DNA of 49,125 nucleotides from assembly GCA_023248875.1 (NCBI GenBank), contig JAHFDT010000006.1, positions 1-49,125 of the forward strand. The letters are read 5' to 3'. Positions 1 to 9,183 of the stretch are shown here, in pieces. The translations under genes were made by a program, and so were the position numbers. Within the stretch, counting starts at the first letter, position 1; every line of letters begins with the position of its first letter. Source of the DNA: Myxococcales bacterium (lineage in GTDB: Bacteria > Myxococcota_A > Polyangia > Palsa-1104 > SHYY01). A model generated the notes under the pieces. That model had not been told where the DNA came from and did no database searches. It saw only the letters and a program-made list of their open reading frames with translations.

Positions 1-1101
1 GGAGATGTCTATTTCTCGGTCGCGGCTTTTCCTGGCTATGGCGAACTCTCCAAGCAGCCGATCGACCAGCTCGAGGCGGGCGCGCGCGTCGAGGTGACCC
101 CCGAGCAGAGCGCCAAGAAGCGCAGCCCGCTCGACTTTGCCCTGTGGAAGGCGGCCAAGCCGGGCGAGCCCTCGTGGCCGTCGCCCTGGGGAGCGGGACG
201 TCCGGGCTGGCACATCGAGTGCTCCGCGATGGCCGAGCGCTACCTCGGACGCGAATTCGATCTACACGGCGGTGGGTGCGATCTGGTTTTTCCGCACCAC
301 GAAAACGAGCGCGCCCAGTCGCAGGGCGCCCACGGCCCCGCTACCTTTGCGCGCTACTGGCTGCACAATGGCTTCGTCAATTTCAATGACCGCAAGATCG
401 CCAAGTCCGATGAGAACATGCGGCACCTGCTCGAACGTGCCTTTTTGCTGCGCGTGCTGGTCGAGCGCCACGGTGGCGAAGCGGTGCGCTATTTCCTGCT
501 GACGACGCAGTATCGTCACCCGATCAACTTCGAAGTCCTCGAAGAGGGGGGAGCGCTGCGCTTTCCCGGGCTGGAAGAGGCGGAGCGTCAGCTCGAGTAT
601 GGTTATCTCGTGCGGCGTCGCCTCGGCGAGGGGGTGGCGCAGGGCGCGGCGCCGACCGAAGGGCCGATCGCCGAAGAGGCGGCCGGTTGGCGTACGGCAC
701 TCGATGAGGCGCTCGACGACGATTTCAACACCCCTGGAGCGCTAGCGGCGCTATCGCAAGGGCTGGCGGTCGCGAATCGTCTGCTCGATGGCAAACTGGC
801 CGCACCCAAGGAGGTCAAGCGGCGCAGTCTCCATCGCTTAGCGGTCGATCTGGCGACCTCTTCGGCCGCACTCGGCCTCTTGGAAGAAGATCCCGCCGCC
901 TGGTTGGCGGCGCACCGAACCCGGCGAGCCATGGCGCGCAAGATCGATATCGCCGTCGTGGAAGCAGCGATCGCCGAGCGCACGGCTGCGCGCGCCACCA
1001 AGGACTTTGCCCGCTCCGATGAGATCCGCGATCAGCTCAAGCAGCGCGGCATCGATCTCATGGATTCTCCTTCTGGGACTAGCTGGCGGGTGGCCGACTG
1101 A
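1..1101 (+). CDS. cysS: Cysteinyl-tRNA synthetase, 5'-truncated by window edge
   Basis: Class I aminoacyl-tRNA synthetase that charges tRNA-Cys in the cytoplasm. The frame is open from base 1, so the N-terminal third with the HIGH motif lies outside the window. Visible are the family signatures GWHIECSAM and [11 protein letters not shown], the zinc/cysteine site region, and a KMSKS loop that reads KIAKS. After this loop there is a segment ([14 protein letters not shown]) longer than in E. coli CysRS, a form I associate from memory with deltaproteobacterial enzymes. The C-terminal anticodon-binding helices end in a usual short tail ([21 protein letters not shown]). It is convergent with the dpp operon, with 37 bases between the stop codons. 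Identity is very secure. Confidence 0.97.
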   Translation, partial: GDVYFSVAAFPGYGELSKQPIDQLEAGARVEVTPEQSAKKRSPLDFALWKAAKPGEPSWPSPWGAGRPGWHIECSAMAERYLGREFDLHGGGCDLVFPHHENERAQSQGAHGPATFARYWLHNGFVNFNDRKIAKSDENMRHLLERAFLLRVLVERHGGEAVRYFLLTTQYRHPINFEVLEEGGALRFPGLEEAERQLEYGYLVRRRLGEGVAQGAAPTEGPIAEEAAGWRTALDEALDDDFNTPGALAALSQGLAVANRLLDGKLAAPKEVKRRSLHRLAVDLATSSAALGLLEEDPAAWLAAHRTRRAMARKIDIAVVEAAIAERTAARATKDFARSDEIRDQLKQRGIDLMDSPSGTSWRVAD

Positions 1102-1138
1102 CCACACTATTCGTAGATCTCTCTCCGGTGACCGATCT

Positions 1139-1945
1139 TTACGATGACTTCGGATCGAGGCGATCGCGCAGGCCATCGCCGAGGAGGTTGAAGCCGAGGA
1201 CCACGATCGCGATACAGAGGCCAGCAGCGATGGCGATGTGCTGGGTCAGCCAAAGAAAGGTCGTGCCCTGGTCGAGCAGGGCGCCCCAGGAATAGGGCGC
1301 GGCCTGTCCGATGCCGAGGAATGCGAGCGTTGCCTCGGTCAGAATGACCCCTGCGAAGCCGGCGGTAGCCTGAACGATCAGAGGCCCGAGGAGATTCGGC
1401 ACGATGTGGCGGAGCACAATGCGCCAGGCGGGCGCGCCGAGAGAGCGCGCAGCCTGGACGAATTCGCGCTCGCGCAGCGCCAGTGCCTGCCCGCGCGCGA
1501 CTCGGGCGTAGCCGACCCAGCCGTTGACCGCAAGGGCAAAGATGAGATGGGCGATCCCTGGCCGTCGCACGAGGGCGACGAGGGCGATGTTGAGCAGGAT
1601 GCCGGGGAAGGCTAGCAGGATGTCGCATAGCCGCATGAGTGCGTCGTCGACGAGGCCACCGGAATAGCCGGCGACAGCGCCAACGGTGGTACCGATGGCC
1701 AGTGAGATCGCGACCACCGCGAGCGAAATTCCGGCGGCGAGGCGCGCGCCATGGAGCACCTGGGAGAGCAGATCGCAGCCATTCTGGTCGGTACCGAGCC
1801 AGTGGGCTGCGCTCGGGTGTTCGAGAATCCTAAAGCGCTGCGCCGTCGGTGAGTAGGGAGCGATCGCAGGGCCGAGCAGCGCGGCCAGCAGAAACAGGGT
1901 GACCAAAACGGCCCCAAGCGTCGGGCCTGGACCGAGTCGTTTCAT
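1139..1945 (-). CDS. dppC: Dipeptide/oligopeptide ABC transporter permease, DppC type
   Basis: Inner-membrane permease of a peptide ABC importer (BPD_transp_1 fold), 268 aa. An N-terminal helix (residues about 8-30) is followed by the periplasmic sequence [20 protein letters not shown], which matches the DppC/OppC consensus GTDxxGRDxxSRxxxGAR. The cytoplasmic EAA loop for ATPase contact is [20 protein letters not shown]. The start overlaps the stop of dppB by 4 bases (ATGA), so translation is probably coupled. It is the last gene of the minus-strand operon. No DppA-type binding protein and no DppD/DppF ATPases are in the window, so the pair must use partners encoded elsewhere. Confidence 0.93.
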   Translation of the reverse strand: MKRLGPGPTLGAVLVTLFLLAALLGPAIAPYSPTAQRFRILEHPSAAHWLGTDQNGCDLLSQVLHGARLAAGISLAVVAISLAIGTTVGAVAGYSGGLVDDALMRLCDILLAFPGILLNIALVALVRRPGIAHLIFALAVNGWVGYARVARGQALALREREFVQAARSLGAPAWRIVLRHIVPNLLGPLIVQATAGFAGVILTEATLAFLGIGQAAPYSWGALLDQGTTFLWLTQHIAIAAGLCIAIVVLGFNLLGDGLRDRLDPKSS

Positions 1946-2886
1946 GCGCTAGCCCTGTTTCGGATCCGTGGATCGACCGCGCCATAGGCAAGGTCGACCA
2001 GCAGATTGACCAGCACATAGGACAGGGCGATCACCAGCGTGCAGCCCTGCACGATGCGATAGTCACGCTGGGCAATGCCGTCGAGGAGCAGCAGCCCCAG
2101 TCCGGGGCGCGCAAAGACCTTTTCGGTGACCACGGCGCCGGCGAGCAACGAGCCGAACTGAATGCCAGCGACGGTGATCACCGGAACCAGCGCGTTGCGC
2201 AGCGCATGCCTCGTCACTACGACGAGCGGCTGGAGTCCTTTGGCGCGCGCGGTACGGACGTAGTCCTCGCGCACCACTTCGAGCAGCGACGAGCGCGTCA
2301 TTCGCGCCAGCATCGCAGCGAGATGGGTGCCGAGCATGATCGACGGCAGCACCAGGCGAGCCAGCGCGGGCGCATCATCCCCAGGACCGGGAAAGAGCGG
2401 CCATTTAATGTAGAACGCAAACAGCAGGAGCGGACCGAGCCAGGGCGTGGGCAGGGAGAGCCCGGCCAACGAGAGCGCGGTAGCGGCGCCATCGACGAGG
2501 GTGCCAGGGTGCAGCGCGGCGGTGATCCCGAGCGGCAAGGCGAACAGCAGTGCCACGACCATCGCCGCCAGCGCCAAGGTGGCAGTCTCCGGGAATGCCT
2601 CGCCGATCAGCGAAACGATGGTGCGTGGATGGAGCGGATCGTGGCAGGTCTGGCCGAGAGTGCCATCGGCGATGTGTGCCAGGAAGCGGCCGAACTGTGC
2701 TGCCAGCGGTCGGTCGAGGTCGAGACAGGCGCGTAGGGCCACCTTGTCGCGAGGATCGGCGCCTTCGCCCAGCATGTTGTCGACTGGATCGCCGGGGATA
2801 ACGTGCACCAGCAGAAAGACCAGCACCGATACGCCCCCGACTGCCAAGAGGCTGCTGCCGAGTCGGCGCAGCATGAAACCGATCAT
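1942..2886 (-). CDS. dppB: Dipeptide/oligopeptide ABC transporter permease, DppB type
   Basis: Partner permease of DppC, 314 aa, with six predicted membrane helices. The N-terminus ([20 protein letters not shown]) has the classic DppB form, followed by [17 protein letters not shown], the substrate-side segment typical of the family. The EAA motif reads [21 protein letters not shown] and is followed by [18 protein letters not shown], a strongly conserved DppB tail block. Its start overlaps the preceding lipoprotein stop and its stop overlaps the dppC start, both by 4 bases. Location behind a secreted protease suggests uptake of peptides released outside the cell; this is inference from order only. 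Confidence 0.93.
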   Translation of the reverse strand: MIGFMLRRLGSSLLAVGGVSVLVFLLVHVIPGDPVDNMLGEGADPRDKVALRACLDLDRPLAAQFGRFLAHIADGTLGQTCHDPLHPRTIVSLIGEAFPETATLALAAMVVALLFALPLGITAALHPGTLVDGAATALSLAGLSLPTPWLGPLLLFAFYIKWPLFPGPGDDAPALARLVLPSIMLGTHLAAMLARMTRSSLLEVVREDYVRTARAKGLQPLVVVTRHALRNALVPVITVAGIQFGSLLAGAVVTEKVFARPGLGLLLLDGIAQRDYRIVQGCTLVIALSYVLVNLLVDLAYGAVDPRIRNRASA

Positions 2887-3425
2887 TGCACGCAGAATTT
2901 GGCCGGAGTACCCACCGGCAAATTCACCACGCCCGCATCGGTCGTGACCTTCATGCTGCTGGTGGGGACCGGTTCGGCGCCATGGCTGCCGGTCTCACGG
3001 CAGGAGTAACCGCTGCGGCAATCGGTATTGCGTTCGCAGCGCTTTTCACAGCTGCGCCGCTCGCTCGACTCTGGCGCGCAGTGGCCACTGAAGAGGCCGC
3101 CATCGCTTGGTCGGCAATCCGCCTCATCGCACAGGCAGCGCTCGCTTGGCGAGCAGCCGCTGGGGTGGGTGGGATCACAGGTTTTATTCGCGAGGGGCGA
3201 AAAGAAGCGCACGCACACCGCTTCGCTCGGGCAGGTATCGGTGGTGGTGCCATTGACGAGGCGGATGTCGCAGCCTTCGACGGTGCAGTAGCCACCCGGA
3301 GCGGAGACGTCGCAAAACCGGTCGCCGAGCGGGCTGCAGTCCGCGTTGGTGGCGCAGCTATCGCCCACCTGGTGGCTGCAGGCGATCGTGAGGAGGAGAG
3401 CGAGTGAAATGGCGCGAAACCCCAT
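2883..3425 (-). CDS. Cysteine-rich lipoprotein
   Basis: A 180-aa exported protein of unknown function. The start at 3425 gives a perfect lipoprotein signal (MGFRAISLALLLTIAC, acylated Cys16); an open frame upstream of it is the shadow of the protease gene. The mature part carries many Cys in patterns such as CATNADCSPLGDRFCD and CEKRCERNTDCRSGYSC, typical of the small disulfide-rich modules common in myxobacterial surface proteins. Its first 68 bases overlap the protease 3' end in another frame, and its stop overlaps dppB (ATGA). It may be a surface partner of the protease or transporter, but nothing in the sequence fixes the role. Confidence 0.8.
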   Translation of the reverse strand: MGFRAISLALLLTIACSHQVGDSCATNADCSPLGDRFCDVSAPGGYCTVEGCDIRLVNGTTTDTCPSEAVCVRFFSPLANKTCDPTHPSGCSPSERCLCDEADCRPSDGGLFSGHCAPESSERRSCEKRCERNTDCRSGYSCRETGSHGAEPVPTSSMKVTTDAGVVNLPVGTPAKFCVQ

Positions 3426-5679
3426 GAGCGCGGGCAGTGTAGCGCCCAAACAGCGTGATGCAAAGCAGGAGGGCCCCGAGCGGCCAGGGGGCGTGGTGGG
3501 ATGCGCCCAGCATGCATCCGCGAGGGGAGGAGAGCTCGCTTGCTTGGGCGACAAGCCAGACGGTGGGGTGTGGTTCGAGCTCGACGCCGTCGACGGCCGC
3601 GTGGATGCGCAGGGCGGCACGGCGCGGGCCCGCGGCCATCAGGACTCGTTCGTAGCGCCCCTCGCCCCGATCGGCGACCGGACCTTGGAAGATCGCGGCA
3701 TAGGGAAGGCTCAGATCGGCGGCTTCGATGTGGACCTCGTGCCCCGGACCGATCGGTCGACCGGTGGCATCGCGCGGCGTCACGCTGACCCGGACGAGGT
3801 CGTTGCCGGGCGGCACCAGTGAGCGGCTGACGTCCACCGTCGAGGTTTTGGGATCGAGCGGGTCTGTGGGGATCCGGTCGAGCAGCCGCAGACCACGACC
3901 CACGTCGAGGTGGCCAAAACCTCCCCGGGCGGTGTAGCCGGGCTCGCCCGGCGGCGGAATCGCAGAGGCGCGGAGCAGCTCGCGCAACTGTTCGCGGGTC
4001 AAGGTGGGATCGCGCTGCAAGAGGAGCGCGATCGCGCCGGCGACGTGGGGCGCCGCTTGGGAGGTGCCGCGCAGGAGGCCATGCAGTCCGTCGTCCGCGC
4101 GCAGATAGTTGGGATCGCCAGCGACGAAGAACGCAGAACCGGACTGGTCGGGTGGTGCGTCGGAAGAGAGCGGCGCGGCGATGAATTCGCCGGGTGCCAC
4201 CAGATCGGGTAGAAAACGGCCATCGGCGGTGGGGCCGGCGGCGGAGAATTTCGAAAGGCTGCCGACCACGAGATTGCGCGTGATCAGGGTGCCCAGGGGG
4301 CTGGTCCAGCGGTCGCGGCTGACAAAACTACCGACGGTGATTGCCGAACGGGCGAAAGCGGGCGGCTCGGCGGTATCGCTATCATCGAGCTGCGCGCCGA
4401 ATCGCGCGCTACCGATCGGCGCGGCAGTGGCCCAGGCATCCCAGCGGTGGCTGCGACCCGTCAGTAAGATCTGCCAGGTGCCGGCCGGCGGTGCGCTGCC
4501 CAAGTCGATGTGGGCCGAAAAGCGTCCGTTCAGCGGATCCACTCCCCCGGAAGCGTCATCGAGAGCCACTCCATTCTCCAGGAGTTTGCTGCCAGAAGCG
4601 ACCGGTCCGGACAGTTTGCCACTAGGTGCCACGACGGTCAGCGAGATGGGGGCCTCCGAGAACCATAGGTCGATCGAAACCTGCGTCGCGCCAGCCACGT
4701 GGAGCGGAAGCGCGAGCGGACCGCTCAGCTCATAGCCGCCCGCATGCAGACTGCGCGCACCGCTATTGCCCGTGGCGATCACGATCGCTCGTCCGGGCAG
4801 ATCCGCGGGAAAGAGCGCATCGATCGCCTGCTCGAAGTTGGAGGTGCCATCGTGGGGGCCGCCATCGCCGCTGAGGCTCAAGTCGACCACCAGCGGCTGG
4901 GCCAGGGCCTGGGCGCGATCGACCGCGAAGCGCAGCCCCGTCAGAACATCCTCTTCGGTAAAGTGGTGGCCGTCGCGGGTCGCTCGCGCCATCACCAGCG
5001 TGGCAGCGGGTGCCATGCCCTGGTAGCGCAGCGCCAGCAGCCCGTTGCTCGTTGCCCAGCCGCTGCCCGCTGCGATGCCGAGCACGTGGCTACCATGGCC
5101 GTCGATATCGCGCTCGAGTACCGGCGCCGCCGCCGTTTGGGTCGCCGCATCGGCCTCCAATTGTGCGTCGATCTCCTCGCGCAGCGAGACTGCGCCGCCA
5201 TAGTCGAGCTCCGGGTGTGCCGCGGTGGCAGGGTGGCCGAGGTCGAGGAGGGCCGCGATCCGGGTCTTGCCTTCGCGGGTGCGAAAGTCGGCGTGGCGAA
5301 AGTCGCAACCGGTGTCGACGACCGCGACCAGCACACCTTGACCATCGAGCCCGGTTTCGTTGCGCGCCGCGACCCACCCGGTGAGGGGTCGGGACTGGTC
5401 GAGCGATGGATGGAGCGCCGCCACCGGCTCGATGGCACGCACGCCGGGCAGCGCCGCGATCGCTGCCAGTGCTGCCTGATCCCCGTCGACAAAAGCGACA
5501 TCTCCGGCTCCGGGCCGGGCGGCGAAGCCGTGGGCGATGAGCGTAGCCGCTCCGCCAGCGATGCGGACGCTCACCGGCTCGGGACGCATCGCGCCCAGCA
5601 TCATCCAGCGCGCTCGACCATCGATGCGAGGTGTGGCGATCGCCGAGGTGGCGATGAGACAGAGCGCCCAGCGCTTCAT
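3358..5679 (-). CDS. Subtilisin-like serine protease (S8), surface-anchored
   Basis: Exported S8 family protease, 773 aa. It has a signal peptide (MKRWALCLIATSAIA) and a complete catalytic triad: Asp122 in VAVVDTGCDFRHADF, His195 in DIDGHGSHVLGIAAG and Ser540 in LLRGTSQAAPHVAGAIALL, with the oxyanion Asn305 in IATGNSGA. A beta-rich insertion of roughly 150 residues (about 315-480) separates the Asn and Ser blocks. Residues 600-700 form an Ig-like tail. Near the C-terminus RGCMLG is followed by a hydrophobic helix and Arg/Tyr-Arg, like a MYXO-CTERM sorting signal, but 28 further residues follow. The start overlaps the upstream gene by 4 bases. It probably degrades extracellular protein for the peptide permeases encoded downstream. 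Confidence 0.9.
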   Translation of the reverse strand: MKRWALCLIATSAIATPRIDGRARWMMLGAMRPEPVSVRIAGGAATLIAHGFAARPGAGDVAFVDGDQAALAAIAALPGVRAIEPVAALHPSLDQSRPLTGWVAARNETGLDGQGVLVAVVDTGCDFRHADFRTREGKTRIAALLDLGHPATAAHPELDYGGAVSLREEIDAQLEADAATQTAAAPVLERDIDGHGSHVLGIAAGSGWATSNGLLALRYQGMAPAATLVMARATRDGHHFTEEDVLTGLRFAVDRAQALAQPLVVDLSLSGDGGPHDGTSNFEQAIDALFPADLPGRAIVIATGNSGARSLHAGGYELSGPLALPLHVAGATQVSIDLWFSEAPISLTVVAPSGKLSGPVASGSKLLENGVALDDASGGVDPLNGRFSAHIDLGSAPPAGTWQILLTGRSHRWDAWATAAPIGSARFGAQLDDSDTAEPPAFARSAITVGSFVSRDRWTSPLGTLITRNLVVGSLSKFSAAGPTADGRFLPDLVAPGEFIAAPLSSDAPPDQSGSAFFVAGDPNYLRADDGLHGLLRGTSQAAPHVAGAIALLLQRDPTLTREQLRELLRASAIPPPGEPGYTARGGFGHLDVGRGLRLLDRIPTDPLDPKTSTVDVSRSLVPPGNDLVRVSVTPRDATGRPIGPGHEVHIEAADLSLPYAAIFQGPVADRGEGRYERVLMAAGPRRAALRIHAAVDGVELEPHPTVWLVAQASELSSPRGCMLGASHHAPWPLGALLLCITLFGRYTARAHGVSRHFTRSPPHDRLQPPGGR

Positions 5680-6811
5680 GGCGACGTCCCGTGCAGCAGC
5701 GGTTCGATCAGCGAACGTGCCAGTGAGCGCAGCCGCGGCGCTCCTGCAATCGCCTGTGCCAGCGGCGGACTGAAGCTATAGTAGGTGGCGACCACGAGGC
5801 GCCCGAGAGTGTTTCCGAGCAGCCACCGATCGCGGAAGGCACGGAGTCGGGCGACTGGGTGCTCGAGCGGCGAGCCCAAGGCGGCGGTGGCAGTGGCGAT
5901 GAAGCAGCCGTGCAGCGTGCTGTACTGCGCCGACTGTGTCGCAGTCGCGGCGAGAGTCGGGGAGGAGGCGGCGCCACACGCGGCCACGCTGCGCACGCCC
6001 ACCGAAATTGGGGAGTCCGCGGGCAGCGAGGTGAGCGCGAAGGACTCCTGCCACCCCGCTGGCCCCGGCGGTGGCGCACCGTCCCCGGGGGTCGCGGTGG
6101 AGAAGTTGGCCGGCGTCAGCGCGCCGCCGACGAGATAGCGCACCTCATAGCGCGTCGGCCGGGGAAGGCCGGGCGGGGCCAGGAACGCGAGAGCGATCGA
6201 GGTGTCGAGCGGCGTCAGCGTGAGGGCGGCGGGCGCCAGAGGGGGCGTACAGAGGGTGCCGTCACAGCCCGAGGTGACGATCTTGATCACTTCGACGCGC
6301 ACGGAGTAGCTGCCGCTCGGGAGGTGGGCGGGTGCGGTCCAGGTGATCGACGAAGTCACCTCGCGCCCCCCGATGGGCGTGGCTCCTGAGACTGCCGCGA
6401 TCTCGTTGAAGCCAGCGAAGGCTTGGGCCTCTGGGGCGTCGTAGCCCTCGGAGCTGATCGGAAAGTGGTAGCCGATGGTCTCATTATCGTCGTAGCCCCC
6501 TCCATGACGAGGGGCGGGTAGCTCTTCCCGCGCGCATGCGCCCACACCGGGAGCACCATCTCGCGCGCGCCGTAGGGAAAGCGATAGTCGCCGACCAGAC
6601 GAGGATGGCCGGGGCGGTTGCCGAGTCCCAGCGCGCCGGTCGAGCGGGTGACGAACAGGGTATCGACGACCTGGCCCTTCGCGTCCTCTAGCCAGACCGC
6701 CATCTGCACCGGGGCCACGGGGGCGAGGCGGACCGGCAAGGAGCGGGTGCAGGGAGCTGCGTCCGATACGGCCGTGGCCAAGAGCAGCCCCGCGATCGCC
6801 TGACGATTCAC
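5676..6811 (-). pseudogene. CFI-box-CTERM secreted protein, apparent frameshift
   Basis: First gene of the operon, split over two frames. From the GTG at 6811 there is a signal peptide (VNRQAIAGLLLATAVSDAA) and a DUF2271-like beta domain (QMAVWLEDAKGQVVDTLFVT). At the G5 run (6496-6500) the frame must shift: VMEG in one frame continues as GYDDNETIGYHFP in the other. The second part holds a fibronectin-like region and ends with the CFI-box C-terminal domain (HGCFIATATAALGSP, then LRAFRDRWLLGNTLGRLVVA). The total length is one base short of a whole number of codons, so one missing G repairs it. Either a real frameshift or a homopolymer sequencing error. The stop overlaps the protease start. Confidence 0.72.
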
Positions 6812-6817
6812 CCAGAA

Positions 6818-6823
6818 ATGCTA
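6818..6823 (-). promoter_or_regulatory. Candidate -10 element, leaderless start of the protease operon
   Basis: TAGCAT lies 6 bases before the GTG at 6811, preceded by TGG (extended -10 form). No -35 consensus is seen 16-18 bases upstream. One of several such hexamers in the window. Confidence 0.3.
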
Positions 6824-6868
6824 CCACGCCCCTTGACCGCGGGGCCCGCAGTTGTTACCGGAAGGGCC

Positions 6869-7354
6869 ATGGACAGCCAACAGGTTCAAGAGCGGGCGAT
6901 GGCGCTGATCCGCCGCGCCTATCAGCAGCAGATGGCGGGCGCGCTCGAACGCGCTGCCGATCTCTACCGGCGATCGCTCGCGATCTATCCTACCGCCGAA
7001 GCGCACACTTTTTTGGGGTGGACGCTCAGCCACCAGGGCAAACTCGACGAGGCGATCGACGAGTGCAAGAAGGCGATCGCGGTCGACCCGACCTTTGGCA
7101 ACCCCTACAACGATATCGGTGCCTATTTGCTCGAAGGCGGCCAGGTCGACGATGCGATCGCCTGGTTTGAGCTGGCCAAGCAGGCGCCGCGCTACGAGCC
7201 GCGGCACTATCCGTTTTTGAACCTCGGCCGCGCCTTCCTGGCGAAAGGGCAGCTCGGCCGGGCGCTGGTGGAGTTTCGGGGCGCGCTCGAAATCGAGCCG
7301 CACAACGTGATGGCGCAGCGGGCGATCGAGGAGATCAGTTCGAATTTGAACTAG
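6869..7354 (+). CDS. Tetratricopeptide-repeat protein
   Basis: A 161-aa soluble protein made of about four TPR units. Clear repeats are AEAHTFLGWTLSHQGKLDEA, then a unit around GNPYNDIGAYLLEGGQVDDA, and HYPFLNLGRAFLAKGQLGRA. TPR arrays bind protein partners; the partner here is not evident. The ATG at 6869 is preceded by GGAAGG, and an open frame further upstream lacks protein-like sequence. It is divergent from the protease operon. Its last 20 bases overlap the 3' end of the convergent D,D-peptidase gene, so the two transcripts are antisense over the stop codons. Confidence 0.85.
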   Translation: MDSQQVQERAMALIRRAYQQQMAGALERAADLYRRSLAIYPTAEAHTFLGWTLSHQGKLDEAIDECKKAIAVDPTFGNPYNDIGAYLLEGGQVDDAIAWFELAKQAPRYEPRHYPFLNLGRAFLAKGQLGRALVEFRGALEIEPHNVMAQRAIEEISSNLN

Positions 7355-8225
7355 TTCGGGCTTTTTCGCTGATCCACTGCGCGACGCGGCTGAAGTCGCC
7401 AAAGCGCGTCAGCTTGCCGTGGGCACCGAGGAAGACCATCGCCACTTCGCGCGTGCCGGCGAGGCGCGCTGCGATCGCCAGGCAATAGCCGGCCAGATCG
7501 GTGTAGCCGGTCTTGCCACCGAGCACGGTGTGGCGTGAGCCGCGGGCGATCTGGTCGGTGTTGGTGTATTCGATCCGCCAGCGCGGTTTGCCGACCGGGG
7601 ATGCGACATAGTGCGCCTTGCGGGTGATCTCGCTGATGAGCGGAATTTGGAGTGCTGCCTGGAGGAGCTTGGCCACTTCGCGGGGCGTCGAGCGGTTGCG
7701 ATCATCGAGCCCGGTCGGGTCGCCGAAGGAAGTGCGTTTTAGGCCGAGTGCGAGCGCCTTTTTGTTCATCTCGGCGGTGAGCGCAGGGGGATTGAGCCCC
7801 ACGGCGCGCCCGAGCGCCGGCACCGCGCGGTTGTCGGAGGCGATCAGCGCGGCATGGAGGAGGTCGCGGTGGGTGAATTGCATCCCCACCGGTAGCCGCG
7901 ATCGGGCGCCGCCCTGGGCTGTGTCACGATCCACTGCGCTGATGGTCGTGGTGGCATCGAGATCGAGTTTGTGCTCGACCACCACCATCGCGGCCATCAG
8001 CTTGGAGATCGAAGCGATCGGCCGCACTTCGTCGGGATTCTTTTGGAATAGCTCGGTGCCACTCGCCAGGTCGACCACCACCGCTGCCTGCGCCTGGACA
8101 TTGGGTTGCCCATCGCGAGTGTAGACGGCGATCGGTCGGCTGCGCACGGCGCGCCGGCGGGGGCGCTGGGCGGGGGCAACAGCAGGAAGCAGAGTGAGGA
8201 GGACAACGATGGCAACCGAGCGCAT
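7335..8225 (-). CDS. Serine D-alanyl-D-alanine peptidase (S11, PBP5/7-like)
   Basis: Periplasmic penicillin-binding protein that trims or cross-cuts peptidoglycan stem peptides, 296 aa. It has an N-terminal signal (MRSVAIVVLLTLLPAVAPA), the SxxK motif in IASISKLMAAMVV, the SxN motif in IASDNRAV and the KTG motif in LGGKTGYTDLAGYCLA. The length and the lack of a long C-terminal domain fit the PbpG/PBP7 endopeptidase-like branch better than PBP5, though activity cannot be decided from motifs. No amphipathic C-terminal anchor is obvious. It is divergently transcribed from the diiron protein at 8287. Confidence 0.92.
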   Translation of the reverse strand: MRSVAIVVLLTLLPAVAPAQRPRRRAVRSRPIAVYTRDGQPNVQAQAAVVVDLASGTELFQKNPDEVRPIASISKLMAAMVVVEHKLDLDATTTISAVDRDTAQGGARSRLPVGMQFTHRDLLHAALIASDNRAVPALGRAVGLNPPALTAEMNKKALALGLKRTSFGDPTGLDDRNRSTPREVAKLLQAALQIPLISEITRKAHYVASPVGKPRWRIEYTNTDQIARGSRHTVLGGKTGYTDLAGYCLAIAARLAGTREVAMVFLGAHGKLTRFGDFSRVAQWISEKARTSSNSN

Positions 8226-8231
8226 TCTTTC

Positions 8232-8237
8232 TTAGTA
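8232..8237 (-). promoter_or_regulatory. Candidate -10 element before the S11 peptidase
   Basis: TGC-TACTAA stands exactly 6 bases before the ATG at 8225 on the minus strand. No -35 match is visible. It forms a divergent pair with the site at 8275. Confidence 0.35.
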
Positions 8238-8274
8238 GCAGATCGCGCTTCACCTTCGATAGCAAGTTTTGTGC

Positions 8275-8280
8275 TACATA
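8275..8280 (+). promoter_or_regulatory. Candidate -10 element, leaderless start of diiron protein
   Basis: TGC-TACATA ends 6 bases before the GTG at 8287, which supports GTG 8287 over the in-frame TTG at 8269 as the start. No -35 match is visible. Confidence 0.3.
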
Positions 8281-8286
8281 GCGGCC

Positions 8287-9183
8287 GTGGCTGAGGTCGC
8301 AAGATTCGACATCCAGCGCTTCGTCCAACTTTCGCGCGCGGTCGATCTCTCAGACCTCGACTGGCAGGCGGCCGCGCACCACGGTATCAGCGATGATGAG
8401 CGGCGGATCCTTCGTTACATGGCTGATACCGAGGCCCACACGATCCTCTATTTGCGCGACCTCTTGGCCGGCCACACGGCGCACGATCCCGAGGTGACCG
8501 CTTTTCTCGCCTGCTGGGTCTACGAGGAGACGCACCACGGCATCGCGCTCGACCGTTTTCTCGCGGAGGTAGGCTATCCGTCGTCCAAGAACCAATACAC
8601 TCGGGTGGCGGCGGGCGCCGCCTTCGCCGAGGAGGTGGAGGCCTTCCTCTCGCAATCAGCGGCCAAGCTGACACCCCACTTTGCAGCCGCTCACATGGCT
8701 TGGGGCGCCCTCAACGAGGCGACCGCGGCAGCCGCCTACACGGCGCTCGCTCGCACCACGGGCAATCCCGAACTGGCCAAGCTCGTCACCAAGCTGGCGC
8801 GCGACGAGCGGCGCCACTACTCCTTCTACTATCACCAGGCCGACATGCGGCTGCGCGCCCATCCGCTGGCACGTTTTCTCTGTCGCAGCGCGCTCAATCT
8901 GTTTTGGGGCCCGGTGGGGATCGGCGTCGGCGGCACGCGCGAGGTGATCGAGCTCATCTTTGCGCGCTTCTTTTCGGACCGCGAAGGGCGCGCTGAAATC
9001 GACCGCATCGAAGCGCAGATCCGCGCGCTGCCGGGCCAGTCCGCCTTTTCCAAGCTATCCCAGGCGCGCGATCGCAGTCTGAGGGGGAATCATGCAATGG
9101 CTAGCATTACTGGTGTTGCTCATCGGCTGCGGTTCCCACAAGAAGCCGTCTCCGGGGAACAGCGACGCCGCGATTTCGCCTGA
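8287..9183 (+). CDS. Ferritin-like diiron protein, acyl-ACP desaturase-like
   Basis: An all-helical diiron-carboxylate protein. The ligand set is complete: Glu in DTEAH, ExxH in VYEETHHG, a third-helix Glu in GALNEATAAAAY and ExxH in LARDERRHYSFYY. The last two helices recall the EENRHG/DEKRHE motifs of acyl-ACP desaturases, so an oxygen-dependent hydroxylase or desaturase is plausible; the substrate is unknown. The start is uncertain: GTG 8287 is preferred, TTG 8269 is in frame. The frame runs 92 bases into the next gene and its last 30 residues do not look conserved, so either the genes overlap or a frameshift near 9075 extends it; a +1 shift there gives an immediate TGA. Confidence 0.82.
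   Translation: MAEVARFDIQRFVQLSRAVDLSDLDWQAAAHHGISDDERRILRYMADTEAHTILYLRDLLAGHTAHDPEVTAFLACWVYEETHHGIALDRFLAEVGYPSSKNQYTRVAAGAAFAEEVEAFLSQSAAKLTPHFAAAHMAWGALNEATAAAAYTALARTTGNPELAKLVTKLARDERRHYSFYYHQADMRLRAHPLARFLCRSALNLFWGPVGIGVGGTREVIELIFARFFSDREGRAEIDRIEAQIRALPGQSAFSKLSQARDRSLRGNHAMASITGVAHRLRFPQEAVSGEQRRRDFA

Noticed and set aside
4699-5781. A 360-codon open frame antisense to the protease
   Set aside because: It is a high-GC shadow of the S8 gene: no domain, Arg-rich composition, and the minus-strand frame holds all catalytic motifs.
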